Shown: positions 1-9,078, counted from the first letter of the stretch. The stretch: DNA of 64,000 bases from Alphaproteobacteria bacterium (GCA_030427405.1 JAUHXK010000010.1:1-64000); one strand, 5' to 3'. The notes: generated from the letters alone by a model not told the origin. Program-made: numbers and translations.

Positions 1-71
1 TGCCCCATCAGAACTTCAACCTGCCGTAACTTAGAGACAATCTCTTCGGGCTTCGGTCTCTTGTTTGCCAT
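1..71 (-). CDS. IS3-family transposase orfA, N-terminal 23 codons (partial)
   Basis: The minus strand starts with ATG at 71 and reads MANKRPKPEEIVSKLRQVEV before leaving the window. This matches the conserved start of IS3-group OrfA proteins (PEEIVxKLRQVxVL), the leucine-zipper/helix-turn-helix half of the transposase that binds the inverted repeats. Only 23 residues are visible, so nothing can be said about whether the gene is intact. It does not appear related to the broken IS3 orfB at 13.8-14.5 kb beyond belonging to the same family. Confidence 0.7.
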   Translation of the reverse strand, partial: MANKRPKPEEIVSKLRQVEVLMG

Positions 72-113
72 TCTTGGTCCTCCGCTTCCTAAACATAACG
101 GTGGACCAGTTCA
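1..113 (-). mobile_element. IS3-family element, left part only
   Basis: The element runs off the left edge. Its outer end is placed near 113, where the minus strand reads TGAACTGGTCCACCGTT, an IS3-like terminus beginning TG. About 40 bases further in, the first codons of a transposase orfA begin. The sequence right of 113 immediately becomes the tail of a different protein, so the element sits in, or beside a deletion of, a DoxX-like gene. Boundaries are by eye, and the other end is outside the window. Confidence 0.6.
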
Positions 114-114
114 G

Positions 115-297
115 TTGGGGAGGCTCACGGGCAAGTTTCTGAGACCCATTGGCCTAGCGCTGGCTTTGTATTGCGTAGTGACCAGCATCTTTCACTTAGT
201 GCCGTCTGACCCATGGCAAATGTCGATCATGATTAAAAACTGGGCGATTGCGGGTGGATGCCTGATCCTGGCCGCCTCATCAAACAAAGAGACATAA
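115..297 (+). pseudogene. DoxX-family membrane protein, C-terminal fragment
   Basis: This open frame ends at 297 and contains two hydrophobic segments. Its end, IKNWAIAGGCLILAAS, matches the last helix of DoxX-family membrane proteins (xLKNLAIAGGLLLLAA). About 60 residues remain of a family usually 130-150 residues long. The N-terminal half is missing exactly where the IS3 element ends, so the gene was probably truncated by that insertion or by a deletion next to it. No start codon with a ribosome site is visible, and it is unlikely to be expressed. Confidence 0.55.
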
Positions 298-372
298 ACC
301 TCTTTCCCAAACCTACCGGCCCAAAACGGTCGGTTTTGCCACTGACCGTTGGTTCGCCGAAATCGTTGGAAA

Positions 373-400
373 GTTTTGCGACACCAACTTTTCGCAAAAC
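373..400. repeat. Perfect 9-bp inverted repeat, 10-base loop
   Basis: GTTTTGCGA at 373-381 is matched by TCGCAAAAC at 392-400. A third related half, GTGTCGCGTTTT, follows at about 411-422. It lies in the 260-base gap between the DoxX remnant and the recombinase remnant, where no gene is seen. It could be a recombinase or regulator site, or a leftover hairpin. Its closeness to a tyrosine recombinase gene is suggestive only. Confidence 0.45.
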
Positions 401-557
401 TTAGTTTGATTGTGTCGCGTTTTAGCCATCTCTTGAGAACCGAACATTCGTGCACAATACAGCATTTGGCAGTATGGGCTCAGCACCGACCAACGTCGCA
501 GGAGGGTCAGACACCCGCTTTGAAATGGCGAACGGCAGGCCCGCTCGCCAAAACAGC

Positions 558-974
558 TCAGATATCGATGCGTTCTGCAATACTCAAAGCATCTTCCAGT
601 TCGATGCCCAGATAGCGCACTGTGCTGTCGGCTTTGGTGTGACCAAGCAGCAGTTGGACTGCGCGGAGATTACCGGTCTTGCGGTAAATCTCCGCTGCCT
701 TTGTCCGGCGGAGCGAATGCGTACCATATCCACTCGGTTCGAGGCCAATTGCGGTCAGCCAATCGCGGACAAGGCGTCCATACTGGCGGGTTGAGATGTG
801 CGACCGGTCGTGGAACCGGCTCGGGAACATGAACCGACATGCAAACATCTCGGGTGATTTCACCCAGGTCAGCACAGTTTCACGCGTGTTTTCGGTCAGT
901 TCAAACTGGGCTATCGCCCGCCAGCACCTGAAACCATCATCCCGATGGATTACAGGCCAATGATGCACTAACAA
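558..974 (-). pseudogene. Tyrosine recombinase/integrase, C-terminal half
   Basis: From about 905 down to 558 the minus strand encodes the C-terminal catalytic region of the short alphaproteobacterial tyrosine recombinases. The end shows HSLRRTKA (second catalytic Arg of the HxxR box), LLLGHTK (His) and VRYLGIE (tyrosine nucleophile). Family members of this type are about 200 residues long and begin with a segment carrying the first catalytic Arg. That segment is absent and is replaced by unrelated residues after 905. The protein would lack one catalytic residue and the N-terminal DNA-binding region, so it is called a broken gene. Confidence 0.7.
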
Positions 975-996
975 TCAACTTGGACCAGTCAGATGA

Positions 997-1185
997 GGCT
1001 GCTCACAGCTGCAGTCCTTTTTCCTGAATGATCTAGACGGAGATTTGCAAGTCACATTTGATGAGGTGCGAGTCTCCACCATACGGGCCGGGTACCCGCG
1101 GCTTACGCGGCAACCGAAGGGCGTTTTCCCTTCGCCAAGCGAGATTGAAGACTTCGTCATGCAGGAAACGCTGGCTTACATGTAG
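997..1185 (+). pseudogene. Unrecognised protein C-terminus (no start codon)
   Basis: A 62-codon open stretch without an ATG follows an in-frame stop at 994-996 and ends at TAG 1183-1185. Its composition is protein-like: acidic FLNDLDGDLQVTFDEVRV, then GYPRLTRQPKGVFPSPSEIE, ending DFVMQETLAYM. The overlapping minus-strand frame is arginine- and serine-rich and looks like a shadow. The stretch sits between the broken recombinase and the broken IS5 transposase, so it is probably the tail of a gene removed by rearrangement. I do not recognise the family. Confidence 0.35.
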
Positions 1186-1370
1186 AGCGTCTTGTGCCGC
1201 CCGTATTCCGCAGGCGCGTCGCGCCAACGCAAGCCATTGCGATTGATGAAGACTATCCCGCTCAACACGCGCCGATCATCGGCGCGCGGTTTGCCGTGGG
1301 ACTTGGGGAAGAAGGGCTCAAGACGCGCCATCTGGCCATCGGTCCGCCAAAAGAGATCAGACATGTTCAA
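1180..1370 (-). pseudogene. IS5-family transposase, N-terminal fragment
   Basis: The minus strand reads MSDLFW, then DGQMARLEPFFPKSHGKPR and DDRRVLSGIVFINRNGLRWRD, ending YGRHKTLYM and a stop. This is the conserved N-terminus of IS5-family transposases (DUF4096 region). The match ends abruptly after KTLY, where intact members continue NRWKRW and then the DDE catalytic domain. About 62 of roughly 250 residues remain, so there is no catalytic centre. ATG at 1364 (MSDLF) is as likely a start as 1370. Confidence 0.75.
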
Positions 1371-1491
1371 CGCTCATTTTTTGAACGGTGAATCACGACA
1401 CACCGCAAAAATCAATGAGCCAGACCCTAGGAATCTAGGTGCACCTCAAGGTGTCGTGTGTGTGGTCATACTTGAACGCCCTTAGCGGCGG

Positions 1492-2298
1492 TTAGGTGTC
1501 TTTGCCGCTCATTTCTACAGTGGCGCCTGCGCCGATTTTTTCGGAGATATTCTTGCCTGCCTCGATCAAAAGGTTTTTGCAGGCTTGCAAGTCCGGATCG
1601 GTGGTGTGATGCAGACGTTGCACGTAGGGGATGGTCAGCGCAGCGGTGACATCCCCGCCAAAACCTAGAATAGGCACTGACAAGTTAATGACTCCTTGGA
1701 TCACTGAGGAGGGGCTTTCGCAGATCCCGTCATTTTGGACCTGGGCCACCGCTTTTTCAAAGGTTTGCTGAGCATCGACATTGAACGCATCGTGCCGCTC
1801 ACAAATCTCGCGCCGCTCTTTGGCGCTGCGTTGATGCAGTAGGCAAGCCCCTGACGAAGTAAACACCAGCGGCACCCGTGCGCCAAGCCGCACAGCAGTG
1901 ATATTGTTGCCCGGGGAGTCTACCTGCCCAATAACCAAAATTTCGGGGCCATTCTGAATGGCTAGGTGCAGTGACTGGTTCAATTCATGGGCGACCTCTT
2001 CCATGACAGGACCCGCCACTGTGGTAAGGCGATTGGTTGGCGGGAAACGGTGGGAGAGTTCAAACATCCGCATCGTAAGCGAGTAGCGCTCGCTTTCCTC
2101 TTCCAGCATCACGTAACCTCGCGACACAAGTACCGCTAGCATTCGGTAGATTTCGTTGACCGTCCGATTCAGCGCGTGTGCAACCTCGGTCTTCTTGAGG
2201 CCAGAACTTTGTCCGGCAAGAAGCTCAAGAATATCCAGACCTTTGGACAGGGCCGGGGCGCTGTATTTTTCAAGTTTCGGATCGTCAGCTTTTGTCAT
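1492..2298 (-). CDS. IclR-family transcriptional regulator
   Basis: This 268-residue protein has the IclR layout. An N-terminal winged helix-turn-helix (about residues 15-75, beginning SAPALSKGLDILELLAG) is followed by an effector-binding domain (about 85-255) with the LxSG-type stretch FTSSGACLLHQ. It is the only regulator in the deoxysugar island and sits just downstream of the lactonase gene on the same strand, so it probably controls that gene and the divergent transport operon through the 3205-3328 region. Start: ATG 2298 is chosen over an upstream TTG at 2307. A short AGG precedes it. Confidence 0.85.
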   Translation of the reverse strand: MTKADDPKLEKYSAPALSKGLDILELLAGQSSGLKKTEVAHALNRTVNEIYRMLAVLVSRGYVMLEEESERYSLTMRMFELSHRFPPTNRLTTVAGPVMEEVAHELNQSLHLAIQNGPEILVIGQVDSPGNNITAVRLGARVPLVFTSSGACLLHQRSAKERREICERHDAFNVDAQQTFEKAVAQVQNDGICESPSSVIQGVINLSVPILGFGGDVTAALTIPYVQRLHHTTDPDLQACKNLLIEAGKNISEKIGAGATVEMSGKDT

Positions 2299-2367
2299 GT
2301 CGTGCAACCTTGGAAGTTTTGAAAGTCCGTTTGTCTGTCAAACGGGAACGCTAATGCGAAATGTGAG

Positions 2368-3204
2368 TTACAATTTCCAGAGCTTGTACGCATTAGCGTG
2401 AAAAAAGGCGTCCCTTTCATGCGAAGCCCAAGCCTTTGTGAGTGCATGCGTCGCCGCGACCCAGGTTGGCAACCCGCCGCCAAGGTTGCAGACAGGGCTG
2501 TCTGATCCCCAAATCAAGCGATCAAATCCAAAGGCGGCCACTGTCTCATCCACAAAGGGACGCAGGTCATCCAGCCCCCACACATCTGGGGTGGCATAGG
2601 CTACAATACCTGAGATTTTCGCCACCACATTTGTTCGCTCGGCGAGTGCCTTCATGTTAGCACGCCATGGCTCCAATTCGCCGCTTGCGATGTCTGGTAC
2701 TCCGCAATGATCCAAAATGAAGGTCACGTCAGGGCAGTGATCCACCAGTTCCGTTGCTAGTGGCAACTGTCTGGGCAGGACGCAAAGGTCAAAGGTGAGG
2801 CCGGTGCCCGACAGGCGTTTGATGTTGTCTTGGAACGTTACGGTCGTGCTGACATCATCCGGTACAACATGCAGAACCCGACGAAATCCGCGCAATAAAT
2901 TGTTTTCCTGGGCCAGATCCAGAAAGGCTTCAAATCCTGACTGCTCAGGGCGGCAAGAGCCAATGACACCGCGCAGAAACTGAGGGTCTTTTTGGGCCAA
3001 CTCCGTCACATAGCTGATTTCCTCGTTAATTTGATCTTCGGAAACATCCACTTCCATGTGCAAGCAGCCGGTGATTCCGAGCTTTTCGGCCAAATTTTTG
3101 TACGTCTCAAGCGTGTTGTCACTGTTCAGCGCTGCAAAGTCGCTCAGCCACGGGTAGCTAAGATTCTCCTTATTAATGAGGTGCAGATGCGTGTCGAAGA
3201 GCAT
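2368..3204 (-). CDS. Amidohydrolase-2 family lactonase (probable L-fuconolactonase)
   Basis: This 278-residue TIM-barrel metal hydrolase of the amidohydro_2 family starts MLFDTHLHL, the HxH metal site. It continues with FILDHCG near residue 165 and ends with GSDSPVCN, whose Asp is the usual catalytic base. Relatives hydrolyse sugar lactones such as L-fucono-1,5-lactone or L-rhamnono-lactone to the free acid. Neighbouring genes (acid dehydratase, keto-deoxy-acid dehydrogenase, diketo-acid hydrolase) support the lactonase role. The ATG at 3204 is preceded by GGAGA at a proper distance. An upstream in-frame start exists, but the added residues are not protein-like for this family. Confidence 0.8.
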   Translation of the reverse strand: MLFDTHLHLINKENLSYPWLSDFAALNSDNTLETYKNLAEKLGITGCLHMEVDVSEDQINEEISYVTELAQKDPQFLRGVIGSCRPEQSGFEAFLDLAQENNLLRGFRRVLHVVPDDVSTTVTFQDNIKRLSGTGLTFDLCVLPRQLPLATELVDHCPDVTFILDHCGVPDIASGELEPWRANMKALAERTNVVAKISGIVAYATPDVWGLDDLRPFVDETVAAFGFDRLIWGSDSPVCNLGGGLPTWVAATHALTKAWASHERDAFFHANAYKLWKL

Positions 3205-3240
3205 TTTGGACTGTCTCCAAGTTTCGTCCCAAACTAAGCA

Positions 3241-3270
3241 TTGACTACATATGAAAGTCAAGTTTACATA
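3241..3270 (+). promoter_or_regulatory. Likely promoter and regulator site of the sugar-import operon
   Basis: TTGACT at 3241-3246 is followed 18 bases later by TACATA at 3265-3270, a plausible -35/-10 pair for the substrate-binding gene at 3329. Between and around them lie ACATATGAAA (3248-3257) and ACATATAAAT (3266-3275), an imperfect direct repeat. The divergent lactonase gene starts at 3204, so this short region must serve both directions and is the natural target of the IclR regulator. The assignment is by inspection only. Confidence 0.4.
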
Positions 3271-3328
3271 TAAATAACACGACTGGGAATGGCCATGTTT
3301 CTCGTCGTTCAAATCAGTGGAGGAGATC

Positions 3329-4636
3329 ATGGGAAAAACGAAATTCAGTACGTTGCTTGGTGCAACTGCTTTTGTGGCGATTGGCGGTTCCGCCTTTGCC
3401 GGAGAATTCGATGGCGTGTTGATTCAGGCGAAACTGATCGGCGGCCAGCAATATGAAGCGCTCTACTCGCGCATCGCGGAGTGGGAGGCTGAGACGGGTG
3501 CAAAAGTGGAGATCATTTCTAAGAAGAACCACTTTGAGCTCGACAAAGAGTTCAAATCAGACTTGGCGGCTGGCACGCTGGGCTGGTGTGTGGGATCCAA
3601 CCACTCGTCCTTCGCGTCGCAATACCCAAACCTGTACACTGATTTGATGCCCTACCTTCCGGCAGGCTTCATCGACGAATATGTGCCGTCCAACGTCGAG
3701 GCATCCAAAATCGGTGATGCGCTTGTGATGTTGCCTCGCGCACAGTTCGACGTTTCTGTGCTTTATTACCTGAAATCGGCCTACGCAGATGCCGATAATC
3801 AAGCCGCCTACAAGGCCGAAACAGGTCGGGACCTCGCGCCGCCAGACACTTGGGATGAGTACAAGGCGCAGGCCATCTTCTTTACCGATGCGCCAAATTT
3901 CTACGGCACGCAATACGCGGGAAAAGATGAGGCCATCGTCGGCCGTTACTACGAAATGGTGATCGCCGAGGGTGGTCAGCTCTTCAATGACGACTGGTCC
4001 CCTGCGTTCAACTCCGACGCTGGTAAATCTGCTCTCGCTTGGTTTGTGGACCTTTATCAGGCAGGTGCTGTGCCTCCAGGTACAACCTCTTACCTGTGGG
4101 ATGATCTGGGTCAGGGATTCGCCTCCGGCACTATCGCTCTCAACCTGGATTGGCCAGGTTGGGCAGGGTTCTTCAACGGTGAAGATACCTCCAAAGCCGC
4201 CGGCGACGTGGGCGTAATTGTTCAGCCCCAGGGCTCAGCGGGGATCCGCACCGGCTGGTCCGGTCACCACGGGTTCTCCGTAACGGAAAAATGCGACAAC
4301 AAAAAAGCTGCCGCATCGCTTGTGGCATGGTTGACCAACGAAGACAGTCAGATACTTGAAAGCTCCGGCGGCTCGCTGCCAACACGTACAGCTGTTTGGG
4401 AGCATGTCTCAGAGGCAGCCAAGTCGGATCCGTTCCGCGCTGAGGCAATTGCTGCGTTTAAGGAAGGCGCCTCGCACTCTTTCCCGGCCCCGCAGACCCC
4501 GTATTGGATCGAGGCGACCAACCTGATCTATCCAGAACTTCAGGCGGCCATTCTGGGCGACAAGACCATCGACGACGCGCTGGCGGATGCCGCCGAAGCG
4601 GTTGATGAAATGATGCAGGAAAACGGCGTCTACTAA
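3329..4636 (+). CDS. ABC sugar transporter, periplasmic binding protein
   Basis: This 435-residue family-1 extracellular solute-binding protein captures the sugar in the periplasm and delivers it to the two permeases that follow. A typical signal peptide (MGKTKF, hydrophobic core, AFA cleavage near residue 25) is visible. The body has the family's aromatic-rich binding cleft, with stretches such as LDWPGWAGFF and GWSGHHGFSV. ATG 3329 is preceded by GGAGGAG. A GTG 12 bases upstream overlaps that ribosome site and is rejected. The 113-base gap to the first permease contains short inverted repeats, as is common after highly expressed binding-protein genes. The sugar is inferred from the enzymes, not from this sequence. 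Confidence 0.9.
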   Translation: MGKTKFSTLLGATAFVAIGGSAFAGEFDGVLIQAKLIGGQQYEALYSRIAEWEAETGAKVEIISKKNHFELDKEFKSDLAAGTLGWCVGSNHSSFASQYPNLYTDLMPYLPAGFIDEYVPSNVEASKIGDALVMLPRAQFDVSVLYYLKSAYADADNQAAYKAETGRDLAPPDTWDEYKAQAIFFTDAPNFYGTQYAGKDEAIVGRYYEMVIAEGGQLFNDDWSPAFNSDAGKSALAWFVDLYQAGAVPPGTTSYLWDDLGQGFASGTIALNLDWPGWAGFFNGEDTSKAAGDVGVIVQPQGSAGIRTGWSGHHGFSVTEKCDNKKAAASLVAWLTNEDSQILESSGGSLPTRTAVWEHVSEAAKSDPFRAEAIAAFKEGASHSFPAPQTPYWIEATNLIYPELQAAILGDKTIDDALADAAEAVDEMMQENGVY

Positions 4637-4749
4637 GCCGACTCCCTGCTTCGGAGGGGGTGACGACGGTCATCTCCTCCGGAGTATACGCTTCGGACGT
4701 ATTCAGAATCCACCCTAACCCCAACAACATTCAGTTGAGGATGAAAGCG

Positions 4750-5646
4750 ATGACGCGCTTCCGCCTTCCCACGTGGTTTGTCCTTTTGTTACCTGCAATT
4801 ATTGTGCTGGTAGCGGTGGTGCTGATCCCGTTGGTTCTTTCGCTCTACTCGAGCTTTACGCCTTACCGTTTGACGCGCCCTGAATCGCTCTACAAATGGA
4901 TTGGTACATTTAACTACGAAAAGGCGGTGAAAAGCGCGCATTTCTGGGCGGCCTTTGGTCGGACGGTCCTGCTGCTGACAATTGCGCTAAACCTAGAAAT
5001 GCTGATGGGCCTCGGGCTCGCGCTTTTGGTAAACAGAGTCACCTACGGTCAGCGGGCATTGCGCACCCTGATGATGTTCCCGATGATGTTCTCACCGGTA
5101 CTCGTCGGCTTCCAGTTCAAGTTCATCTTTAACGACAATGTCGGACTGGTGAACAATGCCCTGCAATCTTTGGGGCTAACCGACGTGGCCATCCCATGGC
5201 TGGTCGACGGCAAGCTGGCCTTCATGTCCATTCTCGCAGCCGAAATGTGGTCCTCTACCTCGGTTTTCGCGATCCTCATCCTTGCCGGCCTCTTTGCTGT
5301 ACCACGTGATCCAATTGAAGCGGCCAAAGTGGACGGCTGTACTCCGTGGCAAAGCTTCCGTCACATCACGCTGCCCTACATCATGCCGTTTATCTACATC
5401 GCACTAGCCATTCGCTCGCTGGATGTGGCGCGAGCCTATGACATCGTGCAGATCATGACCAATGGCGGTCCTGCACGCCGGACGGAACTCCTGTGGACCA
5501 TGATCGGCCGCACTGGGTATGTAGACGCCAAGATGGGGTACGCTAATGCCATGGGCTACATCTCCATCTTCCTCGCAATCTTCTTCACCATTTACTTCTT
5601 CCGCAAATTAAATGCGGCCAGAACCGAACTGGGCATGGCGGGCTGA
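4750..5646 (+). CDS. ABC sugar transporter permease 1 (MalF type)
   Basis: This 298-residue inner-membrane protein has about six transmembrane segments; the first, LPTWFVLLLPAIIVLVAVVL, lies near the start. The cytoplasmic EAA loop that docks the ATPase is clear (PIEAAKVDGCTPWQSFRH, about residues 193-210). It pairs with the next gene to form the channel. ATG 4750 has GAGG nine bases upstream. The ATG at 4741 is in frame but directly abuts that site. The downstream permease begins 5 bases after this stop. Confidence 0.88.
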   Translation: MTRFRLPTWFVLLLPAIIVLVAVVLIPLVLSLYSSFTPYRLTRPESLYKWIGTFNYEKAVKSAHFWAAFGRTVLLLTIALNLEMLMGLGLALLVNRVTYGQRALRTLMMFPMMFSPVLVGFQFKFIFNDNVGLVNNALQSLGLTDVAIPWLVDGKLAFMSILAAEMWSSTSVFAILILAGLFAVPRDPIEAAKVDGCTPWQSFRHITLPYIMPFIYIALAIRSLDVARAYDIVQIMTNGGPARRTELLWTMIGRTGYVDAKMGYANAMGYISIFLAIFFTIYFFRKLNAARTELGMAG

Positions 5647-5650
5647 TATC

Positions 5651-6517
5651 ATGAACGAGAACCTCATTCACCGCCTGAAGGGCCACGTGCTCAAAGTACT
5701 GCACCTCTTCGCTCTGTTCATTGCCATGTCCATCATCTGCATCCCGGGTCTTTGGGTTGTATTGAACTCGTTCCGCCCCACGGTTGAGATCATGGCCAAA
5801 CCTCCGGTTTGGATCCCCAACGACCTGAGCCTTGACCACTACCGCGCGATGTTTGGGGCGGCTGGTGAGGGTGGTGTGCCAGTTCTGCAGTATTTCACAA
5901 ACTCGCTGATCATCTCACTGACCTCTACCATCATTGCGATCCTCGTGGGGATGGCCGGAGGTTACGCCTTTGCCCGGTTCAAGTTCCGCGGCAAAGCGGG
6001 GATCTTCATTGGGATCATGATTACACGAGCTGTGCCCGGTGTGTCGCTATCGCTACCATTGTTCATCGTTATGGCCAAGACCGGCCTGATCGACACGCAC
6101 CTTGGCTTGATCCTTGTCTATATCGCGCTGAACGTCCCGTTCACCATCTGGCTGATCGACGGTTTCTTCCGTCAGGTGCCTGTCGACTTGGCCGAAGCGG
6201 CAGAGATCGACGGCTGCACCCGCTGGCAGGCCTTCTGGAAAGTGGAATTCCCGGTTGCACGCGCAGGTATTGCTTCGGCTGGAATCTTCGCTTTCCTGAC
6301 TTCCTGGAATGAATACGCACTGGCCAGTCAACTGACCCGGTCGACATTCTCCAAGACCATGCCGGTTGGTCTACGGGACTTCACCAGCGAATTCACCATC
6401 AATTGGGGCGGCATGTGTGCACTGGCAGTACTCATGATCATCCCTGCCCTCATTCTCACATTTATCGTGCAGAAACACCTCATCAGCGGCCTGACCTTCG
6501 GCGGCGTGAAAGGATAA
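5651..6517 (+). CDS. ABC sugar transporter permease 2 (MalG type)
   Basis: This 288-residue inner-membrane permease has six predicted membrane segments and the EAA loop [19 protein letters not shown] (about residues 178-196), typical of CUT1-family partners. It forms the heterodimeric channel with the preceding gene and is 5 bases from both neighbours, so co-transcription is nearly certain. ATG 5651 ([13 protein letters not shown]) lies just past the upstream stop. A longer in-frame extension would run back into the first permease and is rejected. Confidence 0.88.
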   Translation: MNENLIHRLKGHVLKVLHLFALFIAMSIICIPGLWVVLNSFRPTVEIMAKPPVWIPNDLSLDHYRAMFGAAGEGGVPVLQYFTNSLIISLTSTIIAILVGMAGGYAFARFKFRGKAGIFIGIMITRAVPGVSLSLPLFIVMAKTGLIDTHLGLILVYIALNVPFTIWLIDGFFRQVPVDLAEAAEIDGCTRWQAFWKVEFPVARAGIASAGIFAFLTSWNEYALASQLTRSTFSKTMPVGLRDFTSEFTINWGGMCALAVLMIIPALILTFIVQKHLISGLTFGGVKG

Positions 6518-6522
6518 CGACT

Positions 6523-7611
6523 ATGGCGCAGGTTCATCTTCGAAACGTTGTCAAAAAATACGGCCAGCTTCAGGTCGTGCATGGGATCAATCTGGAAATC
6601 GAGGACAACGAGTTTGTTGTTCTGGTCGGCCCGTCGGGCTGCGGAAAGTCCACCACACTGCGGATGATTGCAGGGCTTGAGGATATCTCCGGTGGAGAAG
6701 TTGGAATTGGGGATCGGGTCGTGAACGACCTCCCGCCGCGCAGCCGGAACATCTCCATGGTGTTTCAGAACTACGCACTCTATCCGCACATGACCGTGCG
6801 CGAAAATTTGGGTTTCTCTCTCAAAATTGCCAAACGCCCCGAGGCGGAAATCGAGCAAGCGGTGGACGAGGCCGCTGGCATTTTGAGCTTGACCGAGTAC
6901 CTGGACCGCAAGCCGGGCGCCTTGTCCGGTGGTCAGCGACAGCGGGTTGCCATGGGGCGCGCGATTGTGCGCCACCCTGATGTCTTCCTGTTTGACGAGC
7001 CTTTGTCAAACTTGGACGCAAAACTGCGCACGCAGATGCGAACCGAGATCAAGAAGCTGCACCAGAAGGTGAAATCAACCATCGTCTACGTAACCCACGA
7101 TCAGGTGGAGGCCATGACTCTGGCGGATCGGATTGTGATCATGCGAGACGGCCACATCGAACAGGTTGGAACACCGTTGGAGGTCTTTGAAAAACCTGCC
7201 AACACCTTTGTGGCAACCTTCATCGGCTCCCCGCCCATGAACCTTCTGGACGGTCAGGTGCAGAGCGGCAAAATCGCATTGGACGGCGGGCCTTCGGTTA
7301 GCATTCCAGAGCAATCCAGGGGAAAGGTGCAAGACGGCCAGGCGGTCATTCTGGGCTTCCGTGCGGACAACTTGATGCCGGTGGGGCATTCCATGCCCAT
7401 GCCGGGGGAGCACTCTGAACTTGGCATGACTGTAAACCTGTCCGAGCCGCTTGGCACCGAAACCTTGTTGTTTGGAACACTGGCGGGCAAAGAGGTTCAG
7501 GCCAAGATGTTGCACCCGCGCCCCGTTGCGCCCGGTGAGCGGCTTGAGTTCCAACTGGATCTGACCCGCTGCCATTTGTTTGACGCTAAAACACAGCAGA
7601 GCTTGGGGTGA
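6523..7611 (+). CDS. ABC sugar transporter ATP-binding protein (MalK/UgpC type)
   Basis: This 362-residue ATPase powers the importer. All nucleotide-binding motifs are intact: Walker [10 protein letters not shown] (about residue 37), signature [15 protein letters not shown] (about 134), Walker [15 protein letters not shown] and the H-loop [11 protein letters not shown]. After about residue 235 comes the MalK-like TOBE/regulatory domain, beginning [14 protein letters not shown]. It lies 5 bases after permease 2 and 4 bases before the acid dehydratase gene, which places transporter and enzymes in one transcript. Confidence 0.92.
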   Translation: MAQVHLRNVVKKYGQLQVVHGINLEIEDNEFVVLVGPSGCGKSTTLRMIAGLEDISGGEVGIGDRVVNDLPPRSRNISMVFQNYALYPHMTVRENLGFSLKIAKRPEAEIEQAVDEAAGILSLTEYLDRKPGALSGGQRQRVAMGRAIVRHPDVFLFDEPLSNLDAKLRTQMRTEIKKLHQKVKSTIVYVTHDQVEAMTLADRIVIMRDGHIEQVGTPLEVFEKPANTFVATFIGSPPMNLLDGQVQSGKIALDGGPSVSIPEQSRGKVQDGQAVILGFRADNLMPVGHSMPMPGEHSELGMTVNLSEPLGTETLLFGTLAGKEVQAKMLHPRPVAPGERLEFQLDLTRCHLFDAKTQQSLG

Positions 7612-7615
7612 GGTT

Positions 7616-8728
7616 ATGGCAAAAATCGTTTCTGTAGAATTGTTTATGGCCGACCTGAAGCCCAAGGTGAAACGCAGTGATGCAATCCAGAGTTTCGAGA
7701 GTCAGGAAACGCCCTTTGTGCGGATCACCGATAGTGACAGGGTAACCGGGCTTGGGTACAGCTACACCATCGGACAGGGCGGTCCGGCGATCATGTCTCT
7801 TTTGGAGAAGACGCTGGCGCCGCAATTGATCGGGCGGGAGGCCGAAGAGATCGAGCGTATCTGGAGAGACCTTCTGTTCTCCACGCATGCGACTAGCGTC
7901 GGCGCGATCACCTCACTGGCTTTGGCCGCCATCGACACCGCGCTTTGGGATTTGCGCTGCAAGCGCGCAAATCTGCCGCTTTGGCGCGCGCTGGGGGGAT
8001 CTAAGGACTCCGTACCGATGTACACCACCGAGGGTGGTTGGTTGCACATTTCGACCGAAGACCTTGTGGCGGACGCCGTGGAGGCCCAGCGTCTGGGCTT
8101 CTGTGGCTCAAAAATCAAAATTGGCCGCCCACACCTAAGCGAAGACCGAGAACGCCTGACGGCAGTCCGCGAGGCAGTTGGTCCGGGTTACGAAATCATG
8201 GTGGACGCCAACCAGTCGTTCACCCGTTCTGAGGCCACCCGCCGAGCCAAAGTGCTCGAGGAATGTAGCATCGCGTGGTTTGAGGAACCGATGCCTGCCG
8301 ACGACGTGATGGAGCACGCCCGTCTGGCGGCCTCCACTTCGGTACCCATCGCGGTGGGCGAAAGTATGTATTCGCTGTCTCAATTTAAAGACTACCTAGT
8401 CACGGGCGGGGCCAGCATTGTACAGGTGGATGTCGCTCGTATCGGCGGCATAACCCCTTGGATGAAGGTCGCCCACATGGCCGAGGCGCACAACGTCCCG
8501 GTTTGCCCGCATTTCCTGATGGAAATGCATGTGAGCCTTGTCTGCGCGATCCCGAATGCCCCGTGGTTGGAATACATACCGCAACTCGACAGCCTGACCG
8601 CATCGCCCATGCGCATGGAGGCCGGACGCGCTTATCCATCCGACGCACCGGGGCTTGGCATCGACTGGGATGAAGACCGGCTTGCAGCAGCCAGCATCGA
8701 AGGGATGAGCCACACGCTCACCGCCTGA
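7616..8728 (+). CDS. Mandelate racemase/enolase-superfamily acid-sugar dehydratase (probable L-fuconate dehydratase)
   Basis: This 370-residue enolase-superfamily enzyme has the N-terminal capping domain (about 1-130) followed by the barrel with its expected catalytic parts. These are a KxK base motif (SKIKIGRP), metal ligands in MVDANQSF, WFEEPM and VGESMY, and a late histidine in CPHFLMEMH. Such enzymes remove water from aldonic acids to give 2-keto-3-deoxy acids. With the lactonase upstream and the keto-deoxy-acid dehydrogenase and hydrolase downstream, L-fuconate (or a close 6-deoxy acid such as L-rhamnonate) is the best guess. ATG 7616 follows GAGG and sits 4 bases after the ATPase gene. 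Confidence 0.8.
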   Translation: MAKIVSVELFMADLKPKVKRSDAIQSFESQETPFVRITDSDRVTGLGYSYTIGQGGPAIMSLLEKTLAPQLIGREAEEIERIWRDLLFSTHATSVGAITSLALAAIDTALWDLRCKRANLPLWRALGGSKDSVPMYTTEGGWLHISTEDLVADAVEAQRLGFCGSKIKIGRPHLSEDRERLTAVREAVGPGYEIMVDANQSFTRSEATRRAKVLEECSIAWFEEPMPADDVMEHARLAASTSVPIAVGESMYSLSQFKDYLVTGGASIVQVDVARIGGITPWMKVAHMAEAHNVPVCPHFLMEMHVSLVCAIPNAPWLEYIPQLDSLTASPMRMEAGRAYPSDAPGLGIDWDEDRLAAASIEGMSHTLTA

Positions 8729-8744
8729 ACAAGGAGGGCAAGAC

Positions 8745-9074
8745 ATGCAAAGAATGGGAATGGTGATTGGGCTGGAGGCCGAAAAGGTATCTGAATACAA
8801 ACACCTGCACACAGACGTCTGGCAGGGTGTTCTGAGCAAGATCACCGAGTGCAACATACGCAATTATTCGATCTTTCTGAAAGAGCCTGAAAACCTGCTG
8901 TTCGGCTATTGGGAATACCACGGCACCGATTTTGCCGCTGATGCCGCGCTGATGGCGGCGGACCCCGAAACCCAGCGCTGGTGGGACGTCTGCATGCCCT
9001 GCCAAAAGCCGTTTGAAATCCGCAAAGACGGGGAATGGTGGGCGATGATGGAAGAAGTATTTCACTTGGATTGA
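8745..9074 (+). CDS. L-rhamnose/L-fucose mutarotase family protein
   Basis: This 109-residue protein matches the RhaM-like (COG3254) mutarotase family: short, with the pattern GLEAEKVSEYKHLH and VWQGVLSKI near the start, YSIF and NLLFGYWEYHG in the middle and a tryptophan-rich end (RWWDVC, EWWAMMEEVFHLD). The family converts alpha and beta forms of L-rhamnose. A member was assigned to L-fucose in a non-phosphorylative pathway. It lies 16 bases after the dehydratase with AAGGAGG upstream. It is the clearest clue that the imported compound is a 6-deoxy-L-sugar rather than a uronic acid. Confidence 0.82.
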   Translation: MQRMGMVIGLEAEKVSEYKHLHTDVWQGVLSKITECNIRNYSIFLKEPENLLFGYWEYHGTDFAADAALMAADPETQRWWDVCMPCQKPFEIRKDGEWWAMMEEVFHLD

Positions 9075-9078
9075 ACCG

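Noticed and set aside
103..992. TGGACCAGT at 103-111 and 981-989 as the two ends of one insertion sequence
   Set aside because: Both copies point in the same direction rather than being inverted, and no transposase lies between them. The DoxX tail and recombinase there are cellular or phage genes.
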